From: Pedobacter petrophilus
GTDB lineage: Bacteria > Bacteroidota > Bacteroidia > Sphingobacteriales > Sphingobacteriaceae
Assembly: GCF_009674725.1 (NCBI RefSeq)
Contig: NZ_WKKH01000002.1
Location: forward strand, 177,221-241,220
Direction: 5' to 3'
DNA: 64,000 nt
Notes under the pieces: model-generated
Told to the model about the DNA's origin: nothing
Database searches by the model: none
What the model saw: the letters and a program-made list of their open reading frames with translations, nothing else
Shown here: positions 54,201 through 61,693 of the stretch, one piece after another
Numbering within the stretch: position 1 is the first letter of the stretch
Layout: each line of letters starts with the position of its first letter
Made by a program: the position numbers and the translations under genes

Positions 54201-54359
54201 TTGCGTAATGTTCGCTGGTGATCCTTTTACAAATACACTTACGCCCGGAATAGGACCGGAAGTGCCAGAGGTAACTTTGCCGCTAATCACTTTGCTTTGT
54301 GCGAAAGCAAATGAAATTAATCCGAAAGTTAAAACCATACTAAGTAGTAGTTTCTTCAT
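51267..54359 (-). CDS. SusC/RagA family TonB-dependent outer-membrane transporter
   Basis: 1030 residues. Signal peptide ([18 protein letters not shown]), a carboxypeptidase-regulatory-like domain ([23 protein letters not shown]), the TonB-box region with [19 protein letters not shown], a plug domain ending [29 protein letters not shown], and a ~22-strand barrel ending [10 protein letters not shown]. With the SusD partner it imports oligosaccharides using TonB energy. The start at 54359 (MKKLLLSMV) gives the signal peptide; the upstream in-frame stretch is noise. No sigma/anti-sigma genes and no hybrid two-component regulator are adjacent; the divergent gene is GH130. Confidence 0.97.
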   Translation of the reverse strand: [1030 protein letters not shown]

Positions 54360-54546
54360 TAATTGTTTAGTTTTAGTGATGATAATTGATTCTTGTAACA
54401 GAATAATAGATGAATTTAAATAAAAAAAGCACATAAACATATAAAGAATAAAATCTGAAGTCTATTTCCTTTAAAAGGGTATTTTTTTAAGGTAAAATCT
54501 TAAAATTAATATTTCGTAGCCAAGATTTGCTTTGTTTGTAAGACCA

Positions 54547-54579
54547 TTTGCGCCTGGAAATTAAAAGAAAGTATTTTTG
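54547..54579 (+). promoter_or_regulatory. Promoter of the GH130 gene
   Basis: TTTG (54547-54550), 21 bases, TATTTTTG (54572-54579): an exact Bacteroidota promoter. It leaves a leader of about 165 bases, which contains a GCGAC...GTCGC hairpin near 54690. No clear promoter for the divergent susC gene was found in 54360-54546. Confidence 0.65.
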
Positions 54580-54748
54580 CGTAAAAAGAAAGTTTAAATA
54601 AGCGGCTAAAAAAGTAATAAAAGTCAATAATGATTAATGATGTACGGAAAACTTATAATCAATAATTAGCGATTATAATAAAATTACGAATAGCGACTCC
54701 ATTGGTCGCCTGTTTTGTTATCAGTAATAGCAGTTTTAAAACAATATT

Positions 54749-55798
54749 ATGGAAGACCAAGGGAGGAGATTTATTGAAAATCCAATTTTATCGCCAAAGG
54801 ATTTAGTTCCGAGCAGGGAAGGTTTAGAGATCGCCTGTTTATTAAATCCTGGCGTATTTAGGTTTGATGGTAAAGTGTGGTTGCTAATTCGTGTAGCGGA
54901 ACGGCCTGAACAAGTTCCGGGCGTAATCTCTTTTCCTATATTAAAAGATGAAGGAATTGAAATTATTGCGATTAATGAGAATGATCCTGATTTAAGTGGT
55001 GATGATCCGAGGATTATAAATTTCAAGGGAACAGCTTACCTGACCACACTTTCGCATTTAAGATTGGTTTGCAGCGAGGATGGTATTCATTTTTATCAAC
55101 CTGATGGTTATCCTTTATTGCAGGGCGAAGGCGAGAATGAAACTTTTGGAATAGAGGATTGTAGGGTCGTCCAAATCGATAATACCTATTATTTAACTTA
55201 TACTGCCGTATCTGCACATGGTGTAGGGGTGGGGTTACGCACAACTCAAGATTGGAAAAATTTTGAAAAGTATGGAATGATCATTTCCCCACACAATAAA
55301 GACTGTGCTATTTTCGAAGAAAAGATTAATGGAAAGTATTATGCACTCCACCGTCCGAGTAGTATAGGTTTAGGTGGAAATTATATCTGGCTGGCCGAAT
55401 CGCCCGACGGCATTCATTGGGGGAACCATAAATGCATCATCAAAACCAGAAAACACCAATGGGATAGTGCAAGGGTTGGTGCGGGGGCTGCTCCAATTAA
55501 AACAGCACAAGGCTGGCTAGAAATATATCATGGGGCCAATGCCAAACATCAATATGGTCTGGGTGCTTTTTTAATGGATTTGAACGATCCATCGGTCGTT
55601 ATTTCTCAAACCGATGAGGCCATAATGAAACCAACGACCGATTATGAACTGAATGGTTTTTTTGGTGAAGTGGTTTTTACCAATGGGCATGTGGTTGATG
55701 GCGATGAACTAACCATTTATTATGGTGCCGCAGATGAATTTGTTTGTGGCGCGAAGTTTTCGATTAAAGAAATTTTAAGCGCACTGAAACCTGTTTAG
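54749..55798 (+). CDS. GH130 family beta-mannoside phosphorylase/hydrolase
   Basis: 349 residues, no signal peptide, so cytoplasmic. Five-bladed beta-propeller family. Visible landmarks: NPILSPKDL start, ACLLNPGVFRFDGKVWLLIRVAER, GDDPRIINFKGTAYLTTLS (Asp-Pro-Arg motif), GIEDCRVVQIDNTYYLTYT with the general-acid-type Asp, HNKDCAIFEEKINGKYYALHR, and RVGAGAAPIKTAQGWLEIYHGA. Members phosphorolyse beta-1,4-mannosyl bonds to mannose-1-phosphate, or in some subfamilies hydrolyse them; I cannot assign the subfamily. It is divergent from a SusC/SusD pair, which would supply the oligosaccharide. Confidence 0.94.
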   Translation: MEDQGRRFIENPILSPKDLVPSREGLEIACLLNPGVFRFDGKVWLLIRVAERPEQVPGVISFPILKDEGIEIIAINENDPDLSGDDPRIINFKGTAYLTTLSHLRLVCSEDGIHFYQPDGYPLLQGEGENETFGIEDCRVVQIDNTYYLTYTAVSAHGVGVGLRTTQDWKNFEKYGMIISPHNKDCAIFEEKINGKYYALHRPSSIGLGGNYIWLAESPDGIHWGNHKCIIKTRKHQWDSARVGAGAAPIKTAQGWLEIYHGANAKHQYGLGAFLMDLNDPSVVISQTDEAIMKPTTDYELNGFFGEVVFTNGHVVDGDELTIYYGAADEFVCGAKFSIKEILSALKPV

Positions 55799-55867
55799 GT
55801 AAGCAAAACTGATCAACCAACTATTGCACCCAATCTATAGAATAGATAAAATTATCCCTAAATAAAG

Positions 55868-55899
55868 AAGCGCATCCCGGGTTTAATCGGGATGCGCTT
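55868..55899. terminator. Terminator between GH130 and M16 genes
   Basis: AAGCGCATCCCG (55868-55879) / CGGGATGCGCTT (55888-55899) is a perfect 12-bp stem with an 8-base loop, between convergent genes. The following T-run is weak. Confidence 0.75.
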
Positions 55900-55916
55900 A
55901 ATTGTATATTAATTTC

Positions 55917-55986
55917 GCTTTCGTCTTTAAGCTTTGATCTTTCTGCTTTGAGCTTTAGTCTTTCTGCTTCGAGCTTGAACTTTCGG
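55917..55986. repeat. Degenerate GCTTTNN-type low-complexity repeat
   Basis: The sequence is built of near-tandem words CGCTTTCGTCTTTAAGCTTT, GATCTTTCTGCTTTGAGC, TTTAGTCTTTCTGCTTCGAGC. It runs up to the M16 stop codon. It resembles in style, not sequence, the repeats at 35646-35672, 38456-38517 and 41738-41857. Confidence 0.55.
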
Positions 55987-55987
55987 C

Positions 55988-58921
55988 TTAGTACCCAAAA
56001 ATCTCTTCCAGTGTTAATTTATTAACGGGACCAAATTTTGCCAGGTCAGCCATGTTAATTTTTTTCTCTGAAGCCACAATACAATAGCTATATGGCTTGG
56101 TTGATAAATTATCGTGGTGAAAGGTGTTAATATCAGTAAAAGTTAATGGTTTTAAATTAGCGTATTCATCAATTCTTGAATCATGGTCAAAGCCAAGTTT
56201 TTGATCAGCTAAATAGCTTATAATAATACCATCCTTGGTAATTCTGGAAGTTTCTAAACCATTTAAAGAATTTGTTTTAGACAGGTCGAAAGACTTATCA
56301 GATTCTGGTAGCGTGTTTAATAATTCATTCATGCCGGCAACTGCATCATTCATTTTATCTGCCTGAGTACCCACATAAGCCACTACTGTATTTTCTTTGT
56401 CTTTCGTATTTGGAGAAGAGTATACGGCAAAGGTAGAATATGCCAAAGCTTTAGATTCGCGAATGGTCTGGAAAACAATAGAACCCATGCCACCCCCAAA
56501 ATAATTGTTAAATAAGCTGATTTTAGCTGCGTTGGCCGGATCATATAATCCACTATTTCTTACCCATCTAATCTCCGCCTGTACCATATCATAATCTGCA
56601 AAATAAACTTTATTCGAATCTGTTTTAGTGTAATTGAATTTCTTAATCGGTGCCGCAGGTGTAAATTCGCTGGCTAAACGGTGAACTTTAACAATATCAT
56701 CAGATAATGCAGTTAACGTTTTTGGGCCGTAATAAGTAATGGTGTGCTTGTAATTGGTAAGGTTGTGTAGCAAATAGATCAGATCAGATGATTTCATGTT
56801 TTTGATTTCATCGTTTGTTAAGCCATAGTTGAATGGATTATCAGAACCATATTGTGCAAAACTCATTAAACCACCTAAAATAGATGCTTTATTTAATTTT
56901 GCATTATCTCTGGATTTTAATATTCTGCCTTTCAAATCTTCCAATGCTTTTTCGTTTGGCTTACAATTAGCCAACACATCTTCTACTAAAGCAACCGCTT
57001 TATCAAAATTTTCCTGTAATCCGGAAATAGAAACAGTGGTTAAATCTGTGCCCACATTTAAGCTATAGTTACAGGCGATGTTATAAAAAGCTTTACTGAT
57101 ATCTTCTGCCGAATATTTATCGGTACTTAAAAAAGCCAGATATTGTGAGGCATATGGCAAAAGCTTATAGTTATAAGAACCGATGTCAAAACGGTAGCTC
57201 ATACGGAAAATTCCATTCTCATTATTTTGAACAGTAATCACATCTGCTATGCCAGCTTTACCAAAATTAAGGTCTTTAGTATAATCTAAAAACTTCGGTG
57301 CAATTGGTTTTACCGGTGCAGCAATAATGGTTTTTGTGAAAGGAGAAACTTCGTTGGTGTTTGTTTTAACCGCAGTAATAGTTGGTTTTTCTACTTTGAG
57401 GATGCTTTTATCTTCGCCTTTATGCTTATAAATAGAAACATAATTATTAATGAAGAATTTATTGGCAAAATCTATAATTTCTTTCTTGGTTACTTTGCCC
57501 ATGGCATCAGTTGATGACAGCGTCTTATCCCACTCATTACCACGATTTTGAATAAAAGCAGTCATGGTATAGTCTGCACGTACATCATTGCTTTCAAAAC
57601 CCTGTAGTTCTGATAGTTTGATGTTGGCTACGGTTGCCTTAATCAGGCTCTCATCAAAATCGCCTTTTTTTAGTAAATCAACCTGTTCTAGCAACAACTT
57701 TTGGGCCTCTTCTAAACTTTGTCCGGCTTTAGGAGCGCCAGATAAAACAAAGATCCCATAATCTTTCATTTGATTGTAGCCGGCATTTGCCCGCAACATT
57801 TTTTGCTGCTTGTTAATGTTGATATCCATTAAACCTGCTTTACCGTTTGATAAGATATTACCTATGAGATCTAACAATAAGCTTTGACGTGTATTTTGGG
57901 CAAAGCCACGGTAAGCCACATATAAGTTTTCAGCACTCGGGCCATAGATATCTACTTTTTGAGCCAGGGTAAGCGGCTTTTCAGCAGCTGGATTATACAA
58001 TGATAATGGCTTTGAAACCATGAAAGAGAAATCCTGATCTATTTTTTTAATCAAATCATCATAAATAATATCACCAGACATAATTAAGGCCATGTTATTT
58101 GGTACATAATATTTGTTGTAATATTTCCTGATTTCTACCAGAGAAGGGTTTTTAAGGTGCTCTATTGTACCGATTGTAGTTTGCTGACCATAATTATGGG
58201 TAGGGAACAAGGTATAAAGCATTTTCTCGTACATTTTACGTCCGTCATTATCCATGCCGATGTTTTTTTCTTCATAAACAGCTTCCAGTTCCGTATGAAA
58301 GATACGGAAAACAGGAGCGCGGAAGCGTTCTGCCTGAACAGATAAAAACTTATCAATGGCATTTGACGGAAGATCTTCCTCGTAAACAGTTTCCTCAACA
58401 GAAGTATGTGCATTTGTTGAATTACTGCCGATAGATTTCATCATTTTATCGTATTCATTTGCGATAGAATAATTAGAAGCTTCGCCAGAAATTTTATCTA
58501 TTTCAGCATAAATTTCTTTACGTTTTACCGGATCAGTTGTTTTGGTATAGGTTTCGTAAAGCGCTTCGATTTTATCCAGAAGGGGTTTTTCTTTTACATA
58601 ATTCAGCGTGCCAAACTTATCTGTTCCTTTGAATAACAAATGTTCTAAATAATGCGCTAAACCGGTGTTGGTACGTGGATCGGTATTACTTCCAGCCCTC
58701 ACAGCCATTTTATATACAATATTGGGCTCCTTATTATTTTGCGATAAAATAACTGTTAAGCCATTTTTTAGCGTATAGAAACGGGTTTTTGTAGGATCGT
58801 TTGTTACGAATTTGTAGCTGTAGCCGCCAGAGGATCCTGTTTTCCATTGATAGGTATTTTGTGCCTGTGCAACTGTACCCGTAATTAGAAAACAAGCTAA
58901 AGTAAATAGTTTGATTTTCAT
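55988..58921 (-). CDS. M16 family metallopeptidase (two-domain, exported)
   Basis: 977 residues with a signal peptide (LFTLACFLITGTVAQAQ). The inverted zinc motif HxxEH is in TGLAHYLEHLLFKGTDKFG, and the distal Glu lies in TELEAVYEEKNIGMD. A second, inactive M16 half follows in the C-terminal ~450 residues (FNNYFGGGMGSIVFQTIRES, AYSTFAVY), so it has the clamshell of the pitrilysin-like class. It degrades peptides in the periplasm. Single gene; a TATATTTG box (complement 58995-59002) may be its -7 element. Confidence 0.94.
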   Translation of the reverse strand: MKIKLFTLACFLITGTVAQAQNTYQWKTGSSGGYSYKFVTNDPTKTRFYTLKNGLTVILSQNNKEPNIVYKMAVRAGSNTDPRTNTGLAHYLEHLLFKGTDKFGTLNYVKEKPLLDKIEALYETYTKTTDPVKRKEIYAEIDKISGEASNYSIANEYDKMMKSIGSNSTNAHTSVEETVYEEDLPSNAIDKFLSVQAERFRAPVFRIFHTELEAVYEEKNIGMDNDGRKMYEKMLYTLFPTHNYGQQTTIGTIEHLKNPSLVEIRKYYNKYYVPNNMALIMSGDIIYDDLIKKIDQDFSFMVSKPLSLYNPAAEKPLTLAQKVDIYGPSAENLYVAYRGFAQNTRQSLLLDLIGNILSNGKAGLMDININKQQKMLRANAGYNQMKDYGIFVLSGAPKAGQSLEEAQKLLLEQVDLLKKGDFDESLIKATVANIKLSELQGFESNDVRADYTMTAFIQNRGNEWDKTLSSTDAMGKVTKKEIIDFANKFFINNYVSIYKHKGEDKSILKVEKPTITAVKTNTNEVSPFTKTIIAAPVKPIAPKFLDYTKDLNFGKAGIADVITVQNNENGIFRMSYRFDIGSYNYKLLPYASQYLAFLSTDKYSAEDISKAFYNIACNYSLNVGTDLTTVSISGLQENFDKAVALVEDVLANCKPNEKALEDLKGRILKSRDNAKLNKASILGGLMSFAQYGSDNPFNYGLTNDEIKNMKSSDLIYLLHNLTNYKHTITYYGPKTLTALSDDIVKVHRLASEFTPAAPIKKFNYTKTDSNKVYFADYDMVQAEIRWVRNSGLYDPANAAKISLFNNYFGGGMGSIVFQTIRESKALAYSTFAVYSSPNTKDKENTVVAYVGTQADKMNDAVAGMNELLNTLPESDKSFDLSKTNSLNGLETSRITKDGIIISYLADQKLGFDHDSRIDEYANLKPLTFTDINTFHHDNLSTKPYSYCIVASEKKINMADLAKFGPVNKLTLEEIFGY

Positions 58922-59092
58922 TGATTTGTTTTTGGTTTATAAAACGAAGTGCATTCAACAAGCGTAATGTTGAGATATCAGCCTCATTTCTACCCAAATA
59001 TATATGCTTTCTGTTATCGAATGAAATGCTTTTTACAAAACACAAATAAAAGAGCCGTATTTAATGAAAATAAGATATTAAACCGGGGTTTA

Positions 59093-59124
59093 TTGCGCCT
59101 TGAATTTAATAATCTGTATTTTTG
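59093..59124 (+). promoter_or_regulatory. Promoter of surE
   Basis: TTG (59093-59095), 21 bases, TATTTTTG (59117-59124). The ATG at 59130 is only 6 bases downstream, so transcription would start at or almost at the initiation codon. Confidence 0.6.
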
Positions 59125-59129
59125 TACAC

Positions 59130-59972
59130 ATGACAAAGCAAAGTTCTAAACCTAATATTTTAGTAGTTAATGATGATGGAATTACAGCCACCGGTATCAA
59201 AAACCTGATAGAGGTAATGCAGGAAATCGGCAATGTAGTAGTCGTAGCTCCAGATAGTCCGCAAAGCGGGATGGGCCATGCCATTACCATTGGTAAACCC
59301 ATTCGTTTTGATAAGGTTGCACTTTACGAGGGCGTAGAAATGTATAAATGCAGTGGCACGCCAGTAGATTGTGTTAAAATTGCAGTCAATAAAATTTTCA
59401 AGGGAAAGAAGCCGGATTTGTGTGTTTCTGGGATTAATCACGGGTTAAATAATTCGATTAATGTGCTTTATTCCGGAACGATGTCTGCTGCGGTAGAGGG
59501 TGCAATTGAAAAAATTCCATCTATCGGTTTTTCAATGGATGATTTCGCAGCTGATGCTGATTTTAGCCATACCAAAAAATATATCAAAAACATTTGCAAA
59601 GAGGTACTGGCCAATGGCTTACCAGCAGGAACCTTGTTAAACGTTAATTTTCCTAAAGGCGGAGAGTTAAAAGGAATTAAAATCTGCCGTCAGGCTAACG
59701 CCAAATGGATGGAAGAGTTTGATGAGCGAACAGATCCTTACAACCGTCCGTATTATTGGTTAACAGGCGTTTTTGAAAACTTCGATCGGGGAGAAGATAC
59801 TGATGTTTGGGCGCTGGAACACGGTTATGTTTCTATTGTTCCGGTACAGTTTGATTTAACGGCTCACCACGCTATTCAAACATTAAGCAGCTGGAATTTT
59901 GAGGCAAATGATACAGGCAAGGCCGGTAAAGCCAGCAAAGTTTCTGCACCAGATGGAATCAATTTAGGCTAA
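59130..59972 (+). CDS. surE: 5'/3'-nucleotidase SurE
   Basis: 280 residues. Metal-dependent phosphatase on nucleoside monophosphates, induced in stationary-phase survival. The metal-site motif NDDGI is in NILVVNDDGITATGIKNL; VVVVAPDSPQSGMGHAIT, CSGTPVDCVKIAVN and GINHGLNNSINVLYSGTMSAA are the other SurE signatures. The start ATG at 59130 (MTKQSSKPNIL) was preferred to an in-frame TTG at 59100 because the promoter box overlaps that stretch. It leads an operon with a small membrane protein and lpxB. Confidence 0.96.
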   Translation: MTKQSSKPNILVVNDDGITATGIKNLIEVMQEIGNVVVVAPDSPQSGMGHAITIGKPIRFDKVALYEGVEMYKCSGTPVDCVKIAVNKIFKGKKPDLCVSGINHGLNNSINVLYSGTMSAAVEGAIEKIPSIGFSMDDFAADADFSHTKKYIKNICKEVLANGLPAGTLLNVNFPKGGELKGIKICRQANAKWMEEFDERTDPYNRPYYWLTGVFENFDRGEDTDVWALEHGYVSIVPVQFDLTAHHAIQTLSSWNFEANDTGKAGKASKVSAPDGINLG

Positions 59973-59979
59973 CCCGGAT

Positions 59980-60252
59980 ATGCAGGAGCAGCTAAGGAAG
60001 CTAAATAATTCAGTGTGGATAGGTCTGGGGATTGGTTTATTATCACCAGCTATTCTTTGTGGCATTGCCTGGTTTATTATTCATCATGTAGCCTCACTGG
60101 CAAAAGCAGATTTGTTATACATTGGTGGCATTGCGGTTAACGCATATATAATGCAGTATTTTTTTAAGTTTAATAAAGAAAATACTGGAAGGGGAATTTT
60201 AGCCGCTACTTTTCTTTGTGCACTGATCTTCTTCGCTTATAAAGTTTTTTAA
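59980..60252 (+). CDS. Small membrane protein between surE and lpxB
   Basis: 90 residues with three likely membrane helices (WIGLGIGLLSPAILCGIAWFI, ADLLYIGGIAVNAYIMQYFF, GILAATFLCALIFFAYKVF). It starts 8 bases after the surE stop and precedes lpxB by 55 bases on the same strand. A gene of this type at this position is a recurring arrangement in Sphingobacteriaceae as I recall. No functional motif. A role near lipid A assembly would be inference from position only. Confidence 0.82.
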   Translation: MQEQLRKLNNSVWIGLGIGLLSPAILCGIAWFIIHHVASLAKADLLYIGGIAVNAYIMQYFFKFNKENTGRGILAATFLCALIFFAYKVF

Positions 60253-60307
60253 TTATTGAAGGAATCAGGCTAAAACGGTCTGGATGCCAGATCATCAATA
60301 CTGAAAT

Positions 60308-61414
60308 ATGAAATATTACCTCGTAGCAGGAGAGGCCTCCGGCGATTTACATGGTGCAAATTTAATGAAGGCTTTGAAAGCTGAAGATGGTAACACTGTT
60401 TTCAGGTATTTCGGTGGTGATAAAATGCAGGCTGAAGGCGGGGAACTCGTAAAGCACTATGCTGAAATGGCTTTTATGGGATTTACTGAAGTAGTTTTGA
60501 ATTTAAGAACGATTTTCAAAAACATGAAAGCCTGTAAACAAGATGTGCTGAACTGGAAACCTGATGTATTAATCTTGATTGATTTTCCTGGCTTCAACCT
60601 GAAGATTGCAGAATTTGCGAAAGCTAACGGCATTAAGGTCTGCTATTATATTTCTCCAAAAGTTTGGGCCTGGAACCAGAAACGGGTGCTCAAAATCAAA
60701 AAGGTGGTCGATCATATGTTTTGTATCCTGCCATTCGAAGTAGATTTTTACCACGAATGGGGAATGAAGGTTGATTATGTAGGGAATCCTTTATTAGATG
60801 AAATTGCACAATTTAATCCGGATCCAGATTTCCGAACGAACACCAATTTAGGTAACCAAAAAATAATTGCATTGCTGCCTGGGAGCAGAAAACAGGAAAT
60901 TGAAAGGCTGCTGCCCGTAATGCTTAGCCTGACAGATCTTTACCCTGATTATACTTTCGCCATTGCCGCCGCACCTACTTTTTCAGAAAGTTATTATCAC
61001 CAATTTACCGGGGCGAAAAAAGTTCATCTGCTCTTTAATAATACATACAATCTTTTAAACGTTGCAGATGCGGCCATTGTGGCTTCTGGCACTGCTACAC
61101 TGGAAACCGCTTTGTTTAAAGTACCCCAAGTGGTGGTTTATAAAGGAGGAACAATTTCCATTGCCATTGCCCGGATGCTGGTTAAAATTAAATTTATCTC
61201 GCTCGTTAACCTCATCGTTAATAAAAAAATCGTAACCGAACTGATTCAGGAAGACTGCAATCCGGATCGGTTGAACCTCGAACTGCAGATGATTCTGGAG
61301 GGCGAGGGGAGAACAAAAATGCTTAATAATTACGACGAACTTTCAGGCTTGATGGGAAAACCAGGCGCATCAGCTAAAACCGCACATTTAATTAGCGGTT
61401 ACCTTAAATCATAA
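60308..61414 (+). CDS. lpxB: Lipid-A-disaccharide synthase
   Basis: 368 residues, GT19. Joins UDP-2,3-diacylglucosamine and lipid X into lipid A disaccharide at the inner membrane surface. Signatures: YYLVAGEASGDLHGANLM at the start, VLILIDFPGFNLKIAEFAK, YISPKVWAWNQKRVLKIKK, FEVDFYHEWGMKVDYVGNPLLDE, LLPGSRKQEIERLLPV and VASGTATLETALFKVPQVVVYK. It proves that this organism makes a lipid-A-type outer membrane. Third gene of the surE operon. Confidence 0.97.
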   Translation: MKYYLVAGEASGDLHGANLMKALKAEDGNTVFRYFGGDKMQAEGGELVKHYAEMAFMGFTEVVLNLRTIFKNMKACKQDVLNWKPDVLILIDFPGFNLKIAEFAKANGIKVCYYISPKVWAWNQKRVLKIKKVVDHMFCILPFEVDFYHEWGMKVDYVGNPLLDEIAQFNPDPDFRTNTNLGNQKIIALLPGSRKQEIERLLPVMLSLTDLYPDYTFAIAAAPTFSESYYHQFTGAKKVHLLFNNTYNLLNVADAAIVASGTATLETALFKVPQVVVYKGGTISIAIARMLVKIKFISLVNLIVNKKIVTELIQEDCNPDRLNLELQMILEGEGRTKMLNNYDELSGLMGKPGASAKTAHLISGYLKS

Positions 61415-61474
61415 AATAGTTCCTGAAAATTAATCAGTCAGCATCACCGCTACAAAATCTCTTACCAATTAGCT

Positions 61475-61516
61475 AAAACGTTTTTGTAACGTTTTTTTTA
61501 CTTGCTAAATCGTTTT
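61475..61516. promoter_or_regulatory. Three CG-centred palindromic sites upstream of the SusC-like gene
   Basis: AAAACGTTTT (61475-61484, perfect), AACGTT core (61488-61493) and AAATCGTTTT (61507-61516). Their CG centres are 11 and 21 bases apart, i.e. on one face of the helix. CG-centred AT-flanked palindromes are typical of LacI-family operators. They lie 180-220 bases before the ATG of the SusC-like gene. Confidence 0.4.
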
Positions 61517-61693
61517 AATAACTGATTATTTTTTCTAATATTGAACTAATTAATTGTAATACCAGATAACTAACCAAATTTACACTTACCAAATGAATCA
61601 ATTTGTATTTGCTAACAGCAGATCATTTCTGCCTTGAAAGCCAGTGATTCTTAATGATCATCCTATTTCATATCAAACATAAAATAATAGCTA

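Noticed and set aside
54690..54712. GCGAC...GTCGC hairpin in the GH130 leader as a riboswitch
   Set aside because: A single 5-bp stem with no further conserved architecture; more likely chance or minor leader structure.
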